In this document: piece by piece, positions 18,057 to 27,012 of the stretch
Layout of the letters: every line of letters begins with the position of its first letter
Position numbering within the stretch: the first letter of the stretch is position 1
Source of the DNA: Acidimicrobiales bacterium
Lineage (GTDB): Bacteria; Actinomycetota; Acidimicrobiia; Acidimicrobiales; SHLQ01
Assembly: GCA_020629375.1 (NCBI GenBank)
Contig: JAHDDK010000008.1
Coordinates: 62,679 to 112,370 of the forward strand
Reading direction: 5' to 3'
Length of the DNA stretch: 49,692 bases
Made by a program: the position numbers and the translations under genes
The notes under the pieces: model-generated
Told to the model about the DNA's origin: nothing
The model's database searches: none
What the model saw: only the letters and a program-made list of their open reading frames with translations

Positions 18057-19033
18057 ACGCCGACACCCCCCGGATTGCGGTGATCTGCGGTGGCGTGGGT
18101 GCGGCCCGCTACCTCCGGGGGCTGATCGAGGTCGTCGAGCCGTCGCAGATATCGGCAATCGTGAACGTTGCCGACGACATGGTCCTCCACGGGCTCCACA
18201 TCTCCCCAGACATCGACACCGTGACCTACACGGTGAGCGACCGCATCGACCCCGAACGCGGATGGGGTGTTCGAAACGAAACCTGGAACGCCATGGAGGC
18301 GATCAGCCAGATCGACCCCGGCGCCGACTGGTTCAGCCTCGGCGACCGCGACCTCGGGCTCCATCTCTACCGGACCGGCCGTCTCGCCGATGGCGCCACC
18401 CTGACGGAGGTGAGCGCCCACATCGCGCACGTCTTCGGCCTCGAATTCGCCGTCCTCCCCGTCTCAAACCACCGCGTGTCGACGATGCTCACCGTCGCCG
18501 GGCCCGACGGACCGACGGAGATCTCGTTCCAGGAGTACTTCGTGGGTCGAGCTCACGACGTCGACATTTCGTCGGTGCGCTTCGACGGTGCTGCGGCTGC
18601 CCGCGCCACTCCCGAGGTCTTGCACGCGCTCTCGTCAGCCGACCGAATCGTGATCGCTCCGTCGAATCCGTTCGTGTCGATCGATCCCGTGCTCGCCGTC
18701 CCCGGAATCCGGTCGGCAATCGCCGACGCGAACGCCCCCGTGATCGGAGTCTCCCCCATCGTCGGTGGAAGCGCCCTGAAGGGCCCGGCCGCGCGCATGC
18801 TCGCCGAGCTCGGGCACCGAGTCGATGCGGTTGGAGTCGCCGGGCATCATCGTGACATCCTCGACGCCATGGTGATCGACGATGTCGACGCCGGCCTCGC
18901 AAGCGACGTGGCGACGCTCGGGATCACCCCGGTCGTCACCGACACGATCATGGCCAGGCCCGGACGAGCCGCAGCCCTCGCTGCGGTGACCGTCAACACC
19001 TCCGTGCGCCGTCGACGGCGGAGAGGACCATGA
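18050..19033 (+). CDS. cofD: 2-phospho-L-lactate/phosphoenolpyruvyl transferase of F420 synthesis
   Basis: CofD/FbiA joins the deazaflavin Fo to a guanylylated three-carbon phosphate; in actinobacteria this is derived from phosphoenolpyruvate and gives dehydro-F420-0. The 327-residue protein has ICGGVGAARYLRGL at the N-terminus, NVADDM, WFSLGDRDLGLHLYR, and the late segments APSNPFVSIDPVL and SPIVGGSALKGPAARML that are strongly conserved in the family. The GTG at 18050 was chosen, giving a 7-bp overlap with the SDR gene; longer frames from 17972 add residues encoded inside that gene. It overlaps cofE by 4 bp, so the two are translationally coupled. Confidence 0.95.
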   Translation: MLNADTPRIAVICGGVGAARYLRGLIEVVEPSQISAIVNVADDMVLHGLHISPDIDTVTYTVSDRIDPERGWGVRNETWNAMEAISQIDPGADWFSLGDRDLGLHLYRTGRLADGATLTEVSAHIAHVFGLEFAVLPVSNHRVSTMLTVAGPDGPTEISFQEYFVGRAHDVDISSVRFDGAAAARATPEVLHALSSADRIVIAPSNPFVSIDPVLAVPGIRSAIADANAPVIGVSPIVGGSALKGPAARMLAELGHRVDAVGVAGHHRDILDAMVIDDVDAGLASDVATLGITPVVTDTIMARPGRAAALAAVTVNTSVRRRRRRGP

Positions 19034-19758
19034 GCGACATCGACCCCGACGAGATCCCCCCCGGCGCGCTCAGCGTGCTGCCGGTCGCAGGTATCCCCGA
19101 GATCCGTCAAGGTGACGATCTCGCGGGCATCCTCGCCGACGTGTCGCCGGTCGTCGCGTACGACGTGCTCGTCGTCACCCAGAAGGTCGTATCCAAAGCC
19201 GAAGGCCAGGTCATCCCGATCGATACCGACGACCCCCGGGGCCACAAAGCCATCGTCGAAGACGAGTCGGTTCGCATCCTGCGCCGACGTGGCGAGCTGA
19301 TCATCAGCCAAACGCGGCACGGTTTCGTCTGCGCAAACGCCGGAGTCGATTTGTCGAACATCGATGCTGGACACGCGGCGTTGCTGCCGGTCGACAGCGA
19401 TCGCTCTGCTCGCCGAATTCGCGATGTGATTCGGGCCCGGCGCGGCATCGAAATCGGTGTGGTCATCTCCGATACCTTCGGCCGGCCATGGCGTCGCGGG
19501 GTCACCGACGTCGCGATCGGCTCGGCCGGCATCGGGCCGATCCTCGACCTCAAAGGCACCAACGACGCGTTGGGGCGCGAGTTACAGGTCACCGAGGTAG
19601 CCGTCATCGACGAGATTGCGGGCGCGGCGGACCTCGTGATGGGTAAGGCGACGGGCATCGCTGCGGCGATCGTTCGCGGAGTGCCACAGGCCTGGTTCCG
19701 GAATGGCTCGGTGCGGGAAGAAATTGTCCGGGCGCCGCAGGACGACCTGTTCCGGTGA
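19030..19758 (+). CDS. cofE: F420-0:gamma-glutamyl ligase, CofE domain only
   Basis: Adds gamma-linked glutamates to F420-0 using GTP. The 242-residue protein has the CofE blocks GIPEIRQGDDL, VVTQKVVSKAEG, ISQTRHGFVCANAGVD, SDTFGRPWRRGVTDVAIG and GKATGIAAAIVRG. Mycobacterial FbiB is about 450 residues because it carries a C-terminal nitroreductase-like domain that reduces dehydro-F420-0; that domain is absent, the protein ending at RAPQDDLFR. Its start overlaps the cofD stop by 4 bp. A nucleotidyltransferase gene follows after 66 bp. The identification is secure; where the reduction step is encoded is open. Confidence 0.95.
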   Translation: MSDIDPDEIPPGALSVLPVAGIPEIRQGDDLAGILADVSPVVAYDVLVVTQKVVSKAEGQVIPIDTDDPRGHKAIVEDESVRILRRRGELIISQTRHGFVCANAGVDLSNIDAGHAALLPVDSDRSARRIRDVIRARRGIEIGVVISDTFGRPWRRGVTDVAIGSAGIGPILDLKGTNDALGRELQVTEVAVIDEIAGAADLVMGKATGIAAAIVRGVPQAWFRNGSVREEIVRAPQDDLFR

Positions 19759-19824
19759 CGGGTCCCCTCAGGCTCGACCCTCGGGCGCCGACATCTACAA
19801 AGAACCCGTGCTTCAGGAGACACC

Positions 19825-20307
19825 ATGAGTGATACCACACCCACTGGCATCATCGTGAGCGGCTACTTCAGTCCGCTCCACGCCGGACACCTCGACATGA
19901 TGGAAGACGCAGCGGAGCGAGGTGACACCCTGATCGTCATCGTCAACAACAATGCCCAACAGGAGATGAAGAAGGGCAAGGTGATCATCGACGAAGCCGA
20001 TCGCCTCCGGATCGTGCAGGCGATGCGGATCGTCGATCACGCATTTGTCGCGGTCGACGAAGACCGCACCGTGTGTGCATCGCTCGCCAAGATCGCGGCC
20101 GATTTCCCCGACCATGATTTGGTCTTTGCCAATGGCGGTGATCGCGTCTCGGGCGCCGTGGTTCCTGAAGAACCGGTGTGTGCCGAGCATGGCATTGAGA
20201 TGGTCTTCGATATGGGGGGCCAACAGAAGCGTGACTCTTCGAGCCGGATCAACGTCGAGCTTGGCCTTGAAGACGAAATGAGCGCTCCGCCGAGCGAAAC
20301 CACCTGA
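19825..20307 (+). CDS. Cytidylyltransferase-like nucleotidyltransferase
   Basis: A 160-residue protein of the HxGH nucleotidyltransferase superfamily. It has an N-terminal SGYFSPLHAGHLDMM with HAGH as nucleotide-binding motif, VIVNNNAQQEMKKGKV, the region FANGGDR, and a C-terminal KRDSSSRIN in the place of the family's ISSTxI-type loop. Relatives activate phosphorylated alcohols or sugars with CTP or ATP, such as glycerol-3-phosphate cytidylyltransferase or the RfaE C-terminal domain. The substrate here cannot be told. The start has CAGGAG 7 nt upstream. It follows cofE by 66 bp, so it may be co-transcribed or have its own promoter. The last dozen residues are low complexity. Confidence 0.85.
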   Translation: MSDTTPTGIIVSGYFSPLHAGHLDMMEDAAERGDTLIVIVNNNAQQEMKKGKVIIDEADRLRIVQAMRIVDHAFVAVDEDRTVCASLAKIAADFPDHDLVFANGGDRVSGAVVPEEPVCAEHGIEMVFDMGGQQKRDSSSRINVELGLEDEMSAPPSETT

Positions 20308-20345
20308 TGCCCTGAAGCCGGGCCGAGGAGACCGGGCCGTCTGGG

Positions 20346-21248
20346 TCAGCCGTCGTCGGTCTCGGTCTCCGTCTCCGTCTCGGGGTCTGCGTCGGAGTCG
20401 GAGTCCGCATCCGCGTCGTCAGCCTCGGCGATCAGATCGTTCAGATTGATCGGATTACCCTCGTCGTCGAGCAGTGGGTTGCCGTCCTGGTCGAGGATGA
20501 TTCCCTCTTCGTTCGCACCGACGGCGCCGCTCGTGCCCAGGTCGTTGAGTCCGTCGGTCCGGAGGATGTTCGGCGAAGCGGCAGCGGCGGCATCGATGTT
20601 GGCCTGCGGCGGCGCCGGAATGTCGGCGCCGGCGGGTGCGAGTGCGATCACGACCATTTCTTGGTCACGGGTGAAGCGGAAGTCATTGAGGTTTTCGGTG
20701 ATGACTTCGGATGGTTCGGTTCCGTTCGGGGCGAAGCGAGCGACCTGCAGAATGGCGTCTTCGCCGCCGCACTGCGTGCCCTCTTCGGTCAGGGCCTCGC
20801 GGTCGCGGAACGTGAGCTCCGCGTCGTCGCGGATCTCGGTGTTGGTGGCTTCGAGGAATCGAATCAGCTCGGCATTGCGGCCCGTTGCGCTCGACGAGAA
20901 CGGATGGATGTGGATTACGCCGTCGCTGTGCGTGTGGATACCGGCGTTCGTTGTGGCCGGGTCGACCAGGTTCGGCAAGAAGTCCTCGGTCGTGCAGTCG
21001 TAAATGCCGTAGGCGACGTGCCAGTGGTTGTCGAAGGTCGGGGTAAGCGCCTCGACGTCTCGTGCGTTCCACGAGACGGCGACGAGCGCGATGCCAGCGA
21101 TAATGATGCCAACCATCGCTGCCGGAAAGCCGAGTTGCCGACTCTCACGTCCAGCTGATGCCGATGGTGTCTGACCCGCTTTGGCCGCTTTCGCGACCTT
21201 CTTCGAAGAATCCGAGGCGGGGGTTTTGGAGGAATCGTCCGTAGCCAC
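20346..21248 (-). CDS. Single-pass membrane protein with His-rich outer domain and acidic tail
   Basis: A 300-residue protein starting at GTG. A basic Lys/Ser-rich cytosolic end is followed by one helix at about 43-62 (MVGIIIAGIALVAVSW), then an outer domain with the dense motif HWHVAYGIYDC and, about 25 residues later, GIHTHSDGVIHIHPF. A second Cys lies in TQCGGED. The histidines could bind a metal; the domain looks like a conserved actinobacterial family that I cannot name. The last 50 residues are Asp/Glu/Thr-rich with LDQDGNPLLDDEGNPINL and a run of Thr-Glu repeats. It is the last gene of the envelope run, 66 bp after the WbuB-like glycosyltransferase, and convergent with the nucleotidyltransferase gene. 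Function unknown. Confidence 0.78.
   Translation of the reverse strand: MATDDSSKTPASDSSKKVAKAAKAGQTPSASAGRESRQLGFPAAMVGIIIAGIALVAVSWNARDVEALTPTFDNHWHVAYGIYDCTTEDFLPNLVDPATTNAGIHTHSDGVIHIHPFSSSATGRNAELIRFLEATNTEIRDDAELTFRDREALTEEGTQCGGEDAILQVARFAPNGTEPSEVITENLNDFRFTRDQEMVVIALAPAGADIPAPPQANIDAAAAASPNILRTDGLNDLGTSGAVGANEEGIILDQDGNPLLDDEGNPINLNDLIAEADDADADSDSDADPETETETETDDG
20359..20382. repeat. Hexanucleotide tandem repeat in an acidic tail
   Basis: Four consecutive 6-bp units of GTCTCG or GTCTCC encode the alternating Thr-Glu end of the His-rich membrane protein on the minus strand. Such short repeats can change unit number without breaking the frame. Confidence 0.8.
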
Positions 21249-21314
21249 GGTCGATCATGCTACAGACCCCGATGCCCGCTTCCTGACCACCCCGCCCCTC
21301 AGCCAAACGGCCAA

Positions 21315-22526
21315 TCAACGGAGGCGTTCGAACGTCTCGTGATAACGCTCTGCGGCACGCGCCGGGCTCACCCACTGCTCCACCCAGCGACGACCCGATT
21401 CGCCCATCGCCTCTCGGCGGTCGCGGTCATCGAGGAGCACCCGAAGATGCTCGACGAGCGGCCGGTGATCATCGGGGGCGACGGCGAAGCCAGCGTCCGC
21501 CTCGACCACCACGTTGCCGACTTCGGTTCCTTCATCGACGCTCGCGATCACCGGCCGACCAACAGCGAGGATCTTGTACAGCTTCGACGGAACGCTGGAC
21601 CACGCGAGCCCTTTGCGCAACGGTATGACGTGGATGTCCGCGGCGGCGAGGACCTCCGGGACACGTTCGACCGGCTGGTACGGAATGATCCGGAAGTTGG
21701 CGAGTCCCTCGGCGCGCGCCCGCACCTCGGCGATCGCCGACCCCCCACCGTTGACCACGAACACCACGTCGTCGAGGTCGGCGAGTTCCCGAGCGGCATC
21801 GGCGAGGAGTTCGATCGACTGGGAGAAGCCGACGTTTCCGCAGTACATCACCACCGTCTTGTTCTCGAGATCGAACTCTCGTCGGTACGAGTTCTCGATC
21901 GGCTGGGGAACGAACGTTTCGGTGTCGACGAAGTTCGGGATGATCGTCGTGGCGGTGTCGGACTTGCTGGCGACGTTGCGCTCCATCTCTTCACTCAGGA
22001 CGGTCACAACGTCTGCGTGGTCGTAGATGAACGCTTCGAGCCGTTTTGCCGTTTCGATCACGCGCTCGTTGGTGATCGTGCCCGTCTCGATGGCTACGTC
22101 CGGAAAGACGTCCTGGATGTTGAAGACGAACGGTGCCCGGTGACGTCGCGCTGCCGCCCAGGCGGCAAGTCCAAGCGAAATCGGTGGCGACATGGCAAAG
22201 ACCACATCTGGCCGGAAGCGATCGACGACTGCTGAGATCAATCCCATCGCCGTGAACCCGGCGAACGCCACGGCCCGGGCGGCGATGTTCGTCTTGTCCG
22301 TTGGGAAGGGGTGCAGGCGGATGATCTTGCCCCACGGCCGCTTCTCGGTGCGCACGATGCGACCACCCCAGCCCGCTTCGACGGCGTGCTCTCGGTACCA
22401 CGGCAGCGCGGTGATCACGTGGAGTTCGTGGCCCATCTCGCCGAGATGTTCGACGATGGCGGTCATGAACTCACCCGTCGGCGCGCTGTCGGGTGCGAAG
22501 TGCGGGCAGAGGACCTGGATCTTCAC
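21315..22526 (-). CDS. Glycosyltransferase family 4, WbuB-like
   Basis: A 403-residue GT-B fold enzyme. The N-terminus KIQVLCPHFAPDSAPTGE and VITALPWYRE, then FNIQDVFPDVAIETG, match the WbuB-type group of GT4 enzymes acting in capsule and O-antigen assembly. The C-terminal nucleotide-sugar half has MYCGNVGFSQSIELL, VNGGGSAIAEV and PSKLYKILAVGRPVIASV, with the conserved Glu of the EX7E motif replaced by a region around SVPSKLYKIL. The start is GTG with AAGGT upstream. It is 12 bp after the preceding GT4 gene. Donor and acceptor unknown; cytosolic side of the membrane expected. Confidence 0.9.
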   Translation of the reverse strand: MKIQVLCPHFAPDSAPTGEFMTAIVEHLGEMGHELHVITALPWYREHAVEAGWGGRIVRTEKRPWGKIIRLHPFPTDKTNIAARAVAFAGFTAMGLISAVVDRFRPDVVFAMSPPISLGLAAWAAARRHRAPFVFNIQDVFPDVAIETGTITNERVIETAKRLEAFIYDHADVVTVLSEEMERNVASKSDTATTIIPNFVDTETFVPQPIENSYRREFDLENKTVVMYCGNVGFSQSIELLADAARELADLDDVVFVVNGGGSAIAEVRARAEGLANFRIIPYQPVERVPEVLAAADIHVIPLRKGLAWSSVPSKLYKILAVGRPVIASVDEGTEVGNVVVEADAGFAVAPDDHRPLVEHLRVLLDDRDRREAMGESGRRWVEQWVSPARAAERYHETFERLR

Positions 22527-22538
22527 CGGGCGACAACC

Positions 22539-23654
22539 TTATGCCGTCGACGCGCGAGAACCATCGAGTATCCGTGACCATGCCAGCTGTTGACGGGCTG
22601 CGGTCGTGATCGCCGAGTAACGAGCGGCGTTGGCCCGACCACGCGCCCGCTCGTGGGCGGCCTCCGTACCGTCAGGCGGCTCGACGAGGGCCGTGGCCCA
22701 TCCGGCGACGTCGTCGGGGTCGATCAGGCGTGCTTCGGGGCCGGCGACCTCGGGAAGCGCCGTGGCATCGGCGACCGCGACGAGCACTCCCGATGCCTGC
22801 GCCTCGAGCACTGGCAGTCCGAAACCTTCGTACCTCGATGGAAAGACGACCTGCTCGGCTCCGGCGAGGAGGTCGGCGTACACCGTCGACGTCACGTGAC
22901 CGCGCATCTCGATGCCGCCGATGCGCGATGCGCGGCGCCGAATCTCGTCGTCGAGATCGCCGGTCGTTCCGACACAGATCAGTGTGAGGTCGGGACGGTT
23001 TCGGCGGGCGCGGGCGAACGCCGCAAACAACACGGCGTGGTTCTTGTGAGCCGTCGTCATTGCCGGGTACAGCACATACGGGGTCGGGGCGCGACTCGAC
23101 CGGGCGGTCGAGTCGATCGGGTCGGCCCACACGGGGACCGCGTCGGCGTCGGTCGAGAAGTGGTGGCGGATGCTGTCGGCGACCCACGTCGACGGCGTGC
23201 AGATGGCGTCGGCCCGCGACACGGACTCGGGTATGGCACGCCGGAGCCACCTGCGTTTCATGGGTCCGAAGTTGCCGGGTTGATCGAGCGGTTGAAGGTC
23301 GTGAATCGTGATCGAAGTCGGGGCGTTGTCGAGCACGAAGGGGACCGTGCCGCCCAGATGATGAACAACATCGACGTCGTGCCCGCGGACGACGCTGGTC
23401 AACCGGATGCGCTCGGCGACGATCCGGGTGCCAATGGTCGGACCGGGCTCGAACTCCACGCCGATCACGTTGTGGCCGTCGGCGGGCAAGACCGCCTCGA
23501 TCGCGCGTTGCGTACCGAACAGGAGGAGCTCGTGTGGAGTGTTCGACGCGATCGACCGGAGCCAGCGACGGGCGTAGGTCTCGGTGCCCCCGACCTCGCC
23601 GGGCCGGAGCCACGTGAGGTTGACGGCGACCCGGAGTGGCACGAACTCAGCCAT
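22539..23654 (-). CDS. Glycosyltransferase family 4
   Basis: A 371-residue GT-B enzyme starting MAEFVPLRVAVNLTWLRPGE. The acceptor half has GGTETYARRWL; the donor half has YVLYPAMTTAHKNHAVLFAAF, LICVGTTGDLDDEI, and the EX7E region FPSRYEGFGLPVLEAQASG. The ATG at 23654 was chosen because a longer frame from 23885 translates the upstream gene out of frame. It overlaps the end of the upstream GT4 gene by 8 bp, so translational coupling is likely. The nearest known type is mannosyl- or rhamnosyl-transferases of the GT4 family, but the sugar cannot be assigned. Confidence 0.9.
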   Translation of the reverse strand: MAEFVPLRVAVNLTWLRPGEVGGTETYARRWLRSIASNTPHELLLFGTQRAIEAVLPADGHNVIGVEFEPGPTIGTRIVAERIRLTSVVRGHDVDVVHHLGGTVPFVLDNAPTSITIHDLQPLDQPGNFGPMKRRWLRRAIPESVSRADAICTPSTWVADSIRHHFSTDADAVPVWADPIDSTARSSRAPTPYVLYPAMTTAHKNHAVLFAAFARARRNRPDLTLICVGTTGDLDDEIRRRASRIGGIEMRGHVTSTVYADLLAGAEQVVFPSRYEGFGLPVLEAQASGVLVAVADATALPEVAGPEARLIDPDDVAGWATALVEPPDGTEAAHERARGRANAARYSAITTAARQQLAWSRILDGSRASTA

Positions 23655-24717
23655 CGATGGCGTCCTCGTACGCCTGGATCGTTGCGGAGGCGGCTCGATC
23701 CCAGGTGTACCCGGCAGCGCGGGCTCGGCCGGCCCGTCCGAGGCGTCGGGCGAGGTCCTCGTCGACGAGGATCGCCTCGATCGCCTCGGCCAAGCTCTCC
23801 GAGTCGAGTGCCTCGACCGACAGTCCGGCGTTCCCGGCGAGATCGTCGCTCGCCGTCTCCTGAGCGGTGACGACTGGTGTCCCATGCGCCATCGCCTCGA
23901 GCACCGGCAGACCGAAACCCTCCATCAGGCTCGGGTAGGCCAGTACGCCAGCGACGTGCAGTAGTGCTGTGAGCTCTCCCTCCCCGACTTCGCCCATCAC
24001 GACCGCTCCTTCGGGTGGATCGACGTCTCCCCAACCACGGGGCCCCACGACGACCAACCGCCGGTGCGGCAAGCGCTTCATCGCGGCCGCCAGAGTGGCG
24101 ATGTTCTTGCGTGGTTCGAGGGTTCCGACGTACACGACGGGCGGTTCGTCCAATTCGAGGTGCTCCCGGATCCAGCCAACCATGCGTTCGTCGACGACGG
24201 CACGGTCGACCCCCCACGGGATCACACGGACCCGTTCGCTCGCGATCCCGAGATCGACGCAGTCGGCAGCCGTGCGAGACGAGGGTACGAGGCACGGTCC
24301 CGCGGCGTCTCGCACCTGATCGAGGAAGCGGGTCAGGTAGCTCACGCCGTTGGGCGTGAACCACTCGGGATGGCGAACAAAGGCCAGGTCGTGAATCGTC
24401 GAGACCACCGTCGCGTCGGTTCGTGGCCACAGATACGCCGGCGCATGGACCACATCGGGCACGACGACCGATTCGAGACGGGGCCCAACACCGAGGCTCC
24501 AGCTCTGGTTGAGCAAACGGCCCGGAGTTCCGAGGGAACGGCGGTCCGTCAGGGAGCGGGGCAGATCGAGCGTCGGCGGACGACGGTGCCCGCCAGTGAC
24601 GCCGACGACGTCCACGCCGCCATGATCGATGACGGCGGTTGCGAGGCGATTGATCGATCGAGCCGTCCCGCCCGGAACCGCGTTCCAGTTCTGCTCGAAC
24701 AGCATCGCCACCAACAC
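23647..24717 (-). CDS. Glycosyltransferase family 4
   Basis: A 356-residue GT-B enzyme. It opens with MLFEQNWNAVPGGTARSIN, with the glycine loop of the acceptor domain, and has STIHDLAFVRHPEWF, VRVIPWGVD, VYVGTLEPRKNI and the EX7E block YPSLMEGFGLPVLEAMAHG. The start is GTG at 24717; an in-frame ATG at 24705, four codons later, is an equally good alternative. It lies 48 bp after the UDP-xylose synthase gene and overlaps the next GT4 gene by 8 bp. Together with its two neighbours it gives three consecutive GT4 enzymes, as expected when a repeat unit is built on a lipid carrier. Confidence 0.9.
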   Translation of the reverse strand: MLVAMLFEQNWNAVPGGTARSINRLATAVIDHGGVDVVGVTGGHRRPPTLDLPRSLTDRRSLGTPGRLLNQSWSLGVGPRLESVVVPDVVHAPAYLWPRTDATVVSTIHDLAFVRHPEWFTPNGVSYLTRFLDQVRDAAGPCLVPSSRTAADCVDLGIASERVRVIPWGVDRAVVDERMVGWIREHLELDEPPVVYVGTLEPRKNIATLAAAMKRLPHRRLVVVGPRGWGDVDPPEGAVVMGEVGEGELTALLHVAGVLAYPSLMEGFGLPVLEAMAHGTPVVTAQETASDDLAGNAGLSVEALDSESLAEAIEAILVDEDLARRLGRAGRARAAGYTWDRAASATIQAYEDAIDG

Positions 24718-24765
24718 CTGTCAGAGACTACGGCGCCAGACGACGACGGCCCGGGAGCGCGCTGA

Positions 24766-25695
24766 TCAGAGCGAAGCGAAATACTCGATGGTTCGTTCGA
24801 GGCCCTCTTTGAGCTGAATCTCGGGGGTCCACCCAAGAAGCTCCGTGGCCTTGGTGATGTCGGGCTTGCGCTGCATCGGATCGTCCGTCGGGAGGTCGTG
24901 GTACGTGACTTCTGATGACGAATTGATCATCTCGACCACCAGCTCTGCGAGCTGCGCGATCGTGAACTCTCCCGGGTTGCCGATATTCACCGGATGGTTG
25001 ATGTCGGAGTCCAAGAGTGCCAGGAACCCACGAACCTCATCCTCGACATAACAGAAACTCCGGGTCTGGGTGCCGTCTCCGTAGATGGTGATCGGGTCGC
25101 CGGCGAGCGCTTGCACGATGAAGTTCGACACCACTCGCCCGTCGTTGGGGCGCATTCGGGGCCCGTAGGTGTTGAAGATGCGGACGATTCGGGTGTCGAG
25201 ACCGTGGTGCGTGTGGTACGCCATCGTCATGGCCTCGGCGAAGCGTTTCGCCTCGTCGTACACCCCTCGCGGTCCGACCGGGTTCACGTTCCCCCAGTAC
25301 TCCTCGGTCTGCGGATGGACGAGCGGGTCGCCGTAGACCTCGGAGGTGGAAGCCATGAAGAACTTCGCGTCCTTCGCCTTCGCCAGACCAAGGCTGTTGT
25401 GGGTACCGAGCGAACCGACCTTGAGGGTCTGGATCGGCATCTCGAGGTAATCGATCGGAGACGCGGGCGACGCAAAGTGCATCACCGCGTCGACCTCACC
25501 GGGCACCCACAGGTAGTTCGACACGTCGGCTTGATGGAACGAGAAACCGGCATTGCCGAAGTTGTGCTCGATGTTGCGGGTATCGCCGGTGACGAGATTG
25601 TCGACAGCGACCACTTCGTCGCCGCGAGCCAGGAGGGCGTCTCCGAGATGCGAGCCGAGGAATCCGGCTCCGCCGGTGATGACGATGCGGGCCAT
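24766..25695 (-). CDS. UDP-glucuronate decarboxylase (UDP-xylose synthase)
   Basis: Converts UDP-glucuronate to UDP-xylose. The 309-residue extended SDR has [45 protein letters not shown], the catalytic [25 protein letters not shown] and [16 protein letters not shown]. The PASPxxY segment and the TSEVYGDP block are diagnostic of UXS rather than of UDP-galactose 4-epimerase. The ATG at 25695 is where the Rossmann motif starts; a longer frame to 25887 lies inside the upstream gene. Only one base separates it from the UDP-glucose dehydrogenase stop, so the two act in sequence and are co-translated. Substrate specificity is inferred from motifs and context. Confidence 0.93.
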   Translation of the reverse strand: MARIVITGGAGFLGSHLGDALLARGDEVVAVDNLVTGDTRNIEHNFGNAGFSFHQADVSNYLWVPGEVDAVMHFASPASPIDYLEMPIQTLKVGSLGTHNSLGLAKAKDAKFFMASTSEVYGDPLVHPQTEEYWGNVNPVGPRGVYDEAKRFAEAMTMAYHTHHGLDTRIVRIFNTYGPRMRPNDGRVVSNFIVQALAGDPITIYGDGTQTRSFCYVEDEVRGFLALLDSDINHPVNIGNPGEFTIAQLAELVVEMINSSSEVTYHDLPTDDPMQRKPDITKATELLGWTPEIQLKEGLERTIEYFASL

Positions 25696-25696
25696 G

Positions 25697-26995
25697 TCAG
25701 CTGCGACCGATTCCCTGATAGGTGAATCCCCGGCGACGCACGGCGCCGCGATCGAGGAGGTTGCGTCCATCGACGATGTGCTTGTTGGCCATCGTCTCCG
25801 ACAACTTGTCGAGGTCGAGGAACTTGAACTCTTCCCACTCGGTGAGGATCGCCAGAACCTCGACGCCTTCGGCAGCCGCATAGGCATCGCCGCACACGGT
25901 CACGCCCTCGATCGGGCATTCGGTTGCAACGGGGTCGTAGGCGCTGACCTGGGCACCGGCCTCGACGAGACGTTGCGTGATCTCGATCGATGGAGAGTCG
26001 CGGAGGTCGTCGGTGCCCGCCTTGAACGTGAGTCCGAGGACGCCGATCTTGACGCCCTCGAGCGTGTCGCCCGCCGCCAAGCGAATCTTGTCGACCACAC
26101 GATCGAACTGCTGCTCGTTGACCTCGATCACGCCCTTCAGGAACGCGAAGTCGTAGCCGACGTCTTCGGCGATGCCGATCATCGCTTTGGTGTCCTTCGG
26201 GAAGCACGAACCGCCCCAGCCGGGCCCTGGGCGCAGGAAGTGATGGCCGATACGGGAGTCGTAGCCGATGCCCATCAAGACGTCGGCGACGTCAGCGCCT
26301 GCCGCTTCGCAGACTGCAGCAACGGCGTTGGCGAAGGAGATCTTGGTGGCCAAGAACGCGTTTGCGGCGTACTTGCACGTCTCGGCGCTGGCCGGATCGG
26401 TGATCAGGATCGGAGCCCGCACGCCCAGGTAGAGGGCGGCGACACGCGAGGCGGCGCCTCGGTCGTCGGCGCCGATCACGACACGGTCGGGCTGCAGGAA
26501 GTCGCCGACAGCGGACCCTTCTCGCAAGAACTCGGGGTTCGACACAACGTGCACGTCGGGACGTTCCATCGCCCGCTCGACGAGGAGCGTCGAGCCGACG
26601 GGAACGGTCGACTTGTTGACGACGACGGCGCCGCGCTGAAGATGCGGGGCGATCTCCCGGGCAGCCGCCTCGATGTAGGAGAGGTCGGCGCGTCCATCGG
26701 CACCTTGCGGCGTCGGCACGCACAAGTAGATGAACTCCCGGCCTTTGACCGCGTTTTCGGCACCGAGCACGAAATCGAGGCGTCCGGCCTTCATGTTCTC
26801 CTGGACGATCGCTTCGAGCCCGTCCTCGTGGATCGGGATCCCGCCGCCCTTCAGCATCTCGACCTTCGCTGGGTCGATGTCGGCACAGAGCACATCGTGG
26901 CCCAATTCGGCGAAGCACGCGCCTGTGGTGAGTCCGACGTAGCCGGTGCCGACGACAGCAATGCGTGACGTCGACGTGATCTCGGTGACTGCCAT
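25697..26995 (-). CDS. ugd: UDP-glucose 6-dehydrogenase
   Basis: Oxidises UDP-glucose to UDP-glucuronate with two NAD+. The 432-residue protein has the N-terminal dinucleotide motif [47 protein letters not shown], the catalytic-Cys block [24 protein letters not shown] and the C-terminal DGRNLLD. All expected active-site residues are present. It precedes the UDP-xylose synthase gene by one base, giving a two-step route UDP-Glc > UDP-GlcA > UDP-Xyl. The LCP gene ends 17 bp upstream. Confidence 0.96.
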   Translation of the reverse strand: MAVTEITSTSRIAVVGTGYVGLTTGACFAELGHDVLCADIDPAKVEMLKGGGIPIHEDGLEAIVQENMKAGRLDFVLGAENAVKGREFIYLCVPTPQGADGRADLSYIEAAAREIAPHLQRGAVVVNKSTVPVGSTLLVERAMERPDVHVVSNPEFLREGSAVGDFLQPDRVVIGADDRGAASRVAALYLGVRAPILITDPASAETCKYAANAFLATKISFANAVAAVCEAAGADVADVLMGIGYDSRIGHHFLRPGPGWGGSCFPKDTKAMIGIAEDVGYDFAFLKGVIEVNEQQFDRVVDKIRLAAGDTLEGVKIGVLGLTFKAGTDDLRDSPSIEITQRLVEAGAQVSAYDPVATECPIEGVTVCGDAYAAAEGVEVLAILTEWEEFKFLDLDKLSETMANKHIVDGRNLLDRGAVRRRGFTYQGIGRS

Positions 26996-27012
26996 GTGGG
27001 TTTCTCCTTGTT

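Noticed and set aside
20308..20345. Terminator between the convergent nucleotidyltransferase and His-rich protein genes
   Set aside because: The two CCGGGCC blocks are direct rather than inverted copies, so only a 4-bp stem can form and there is no T-run.
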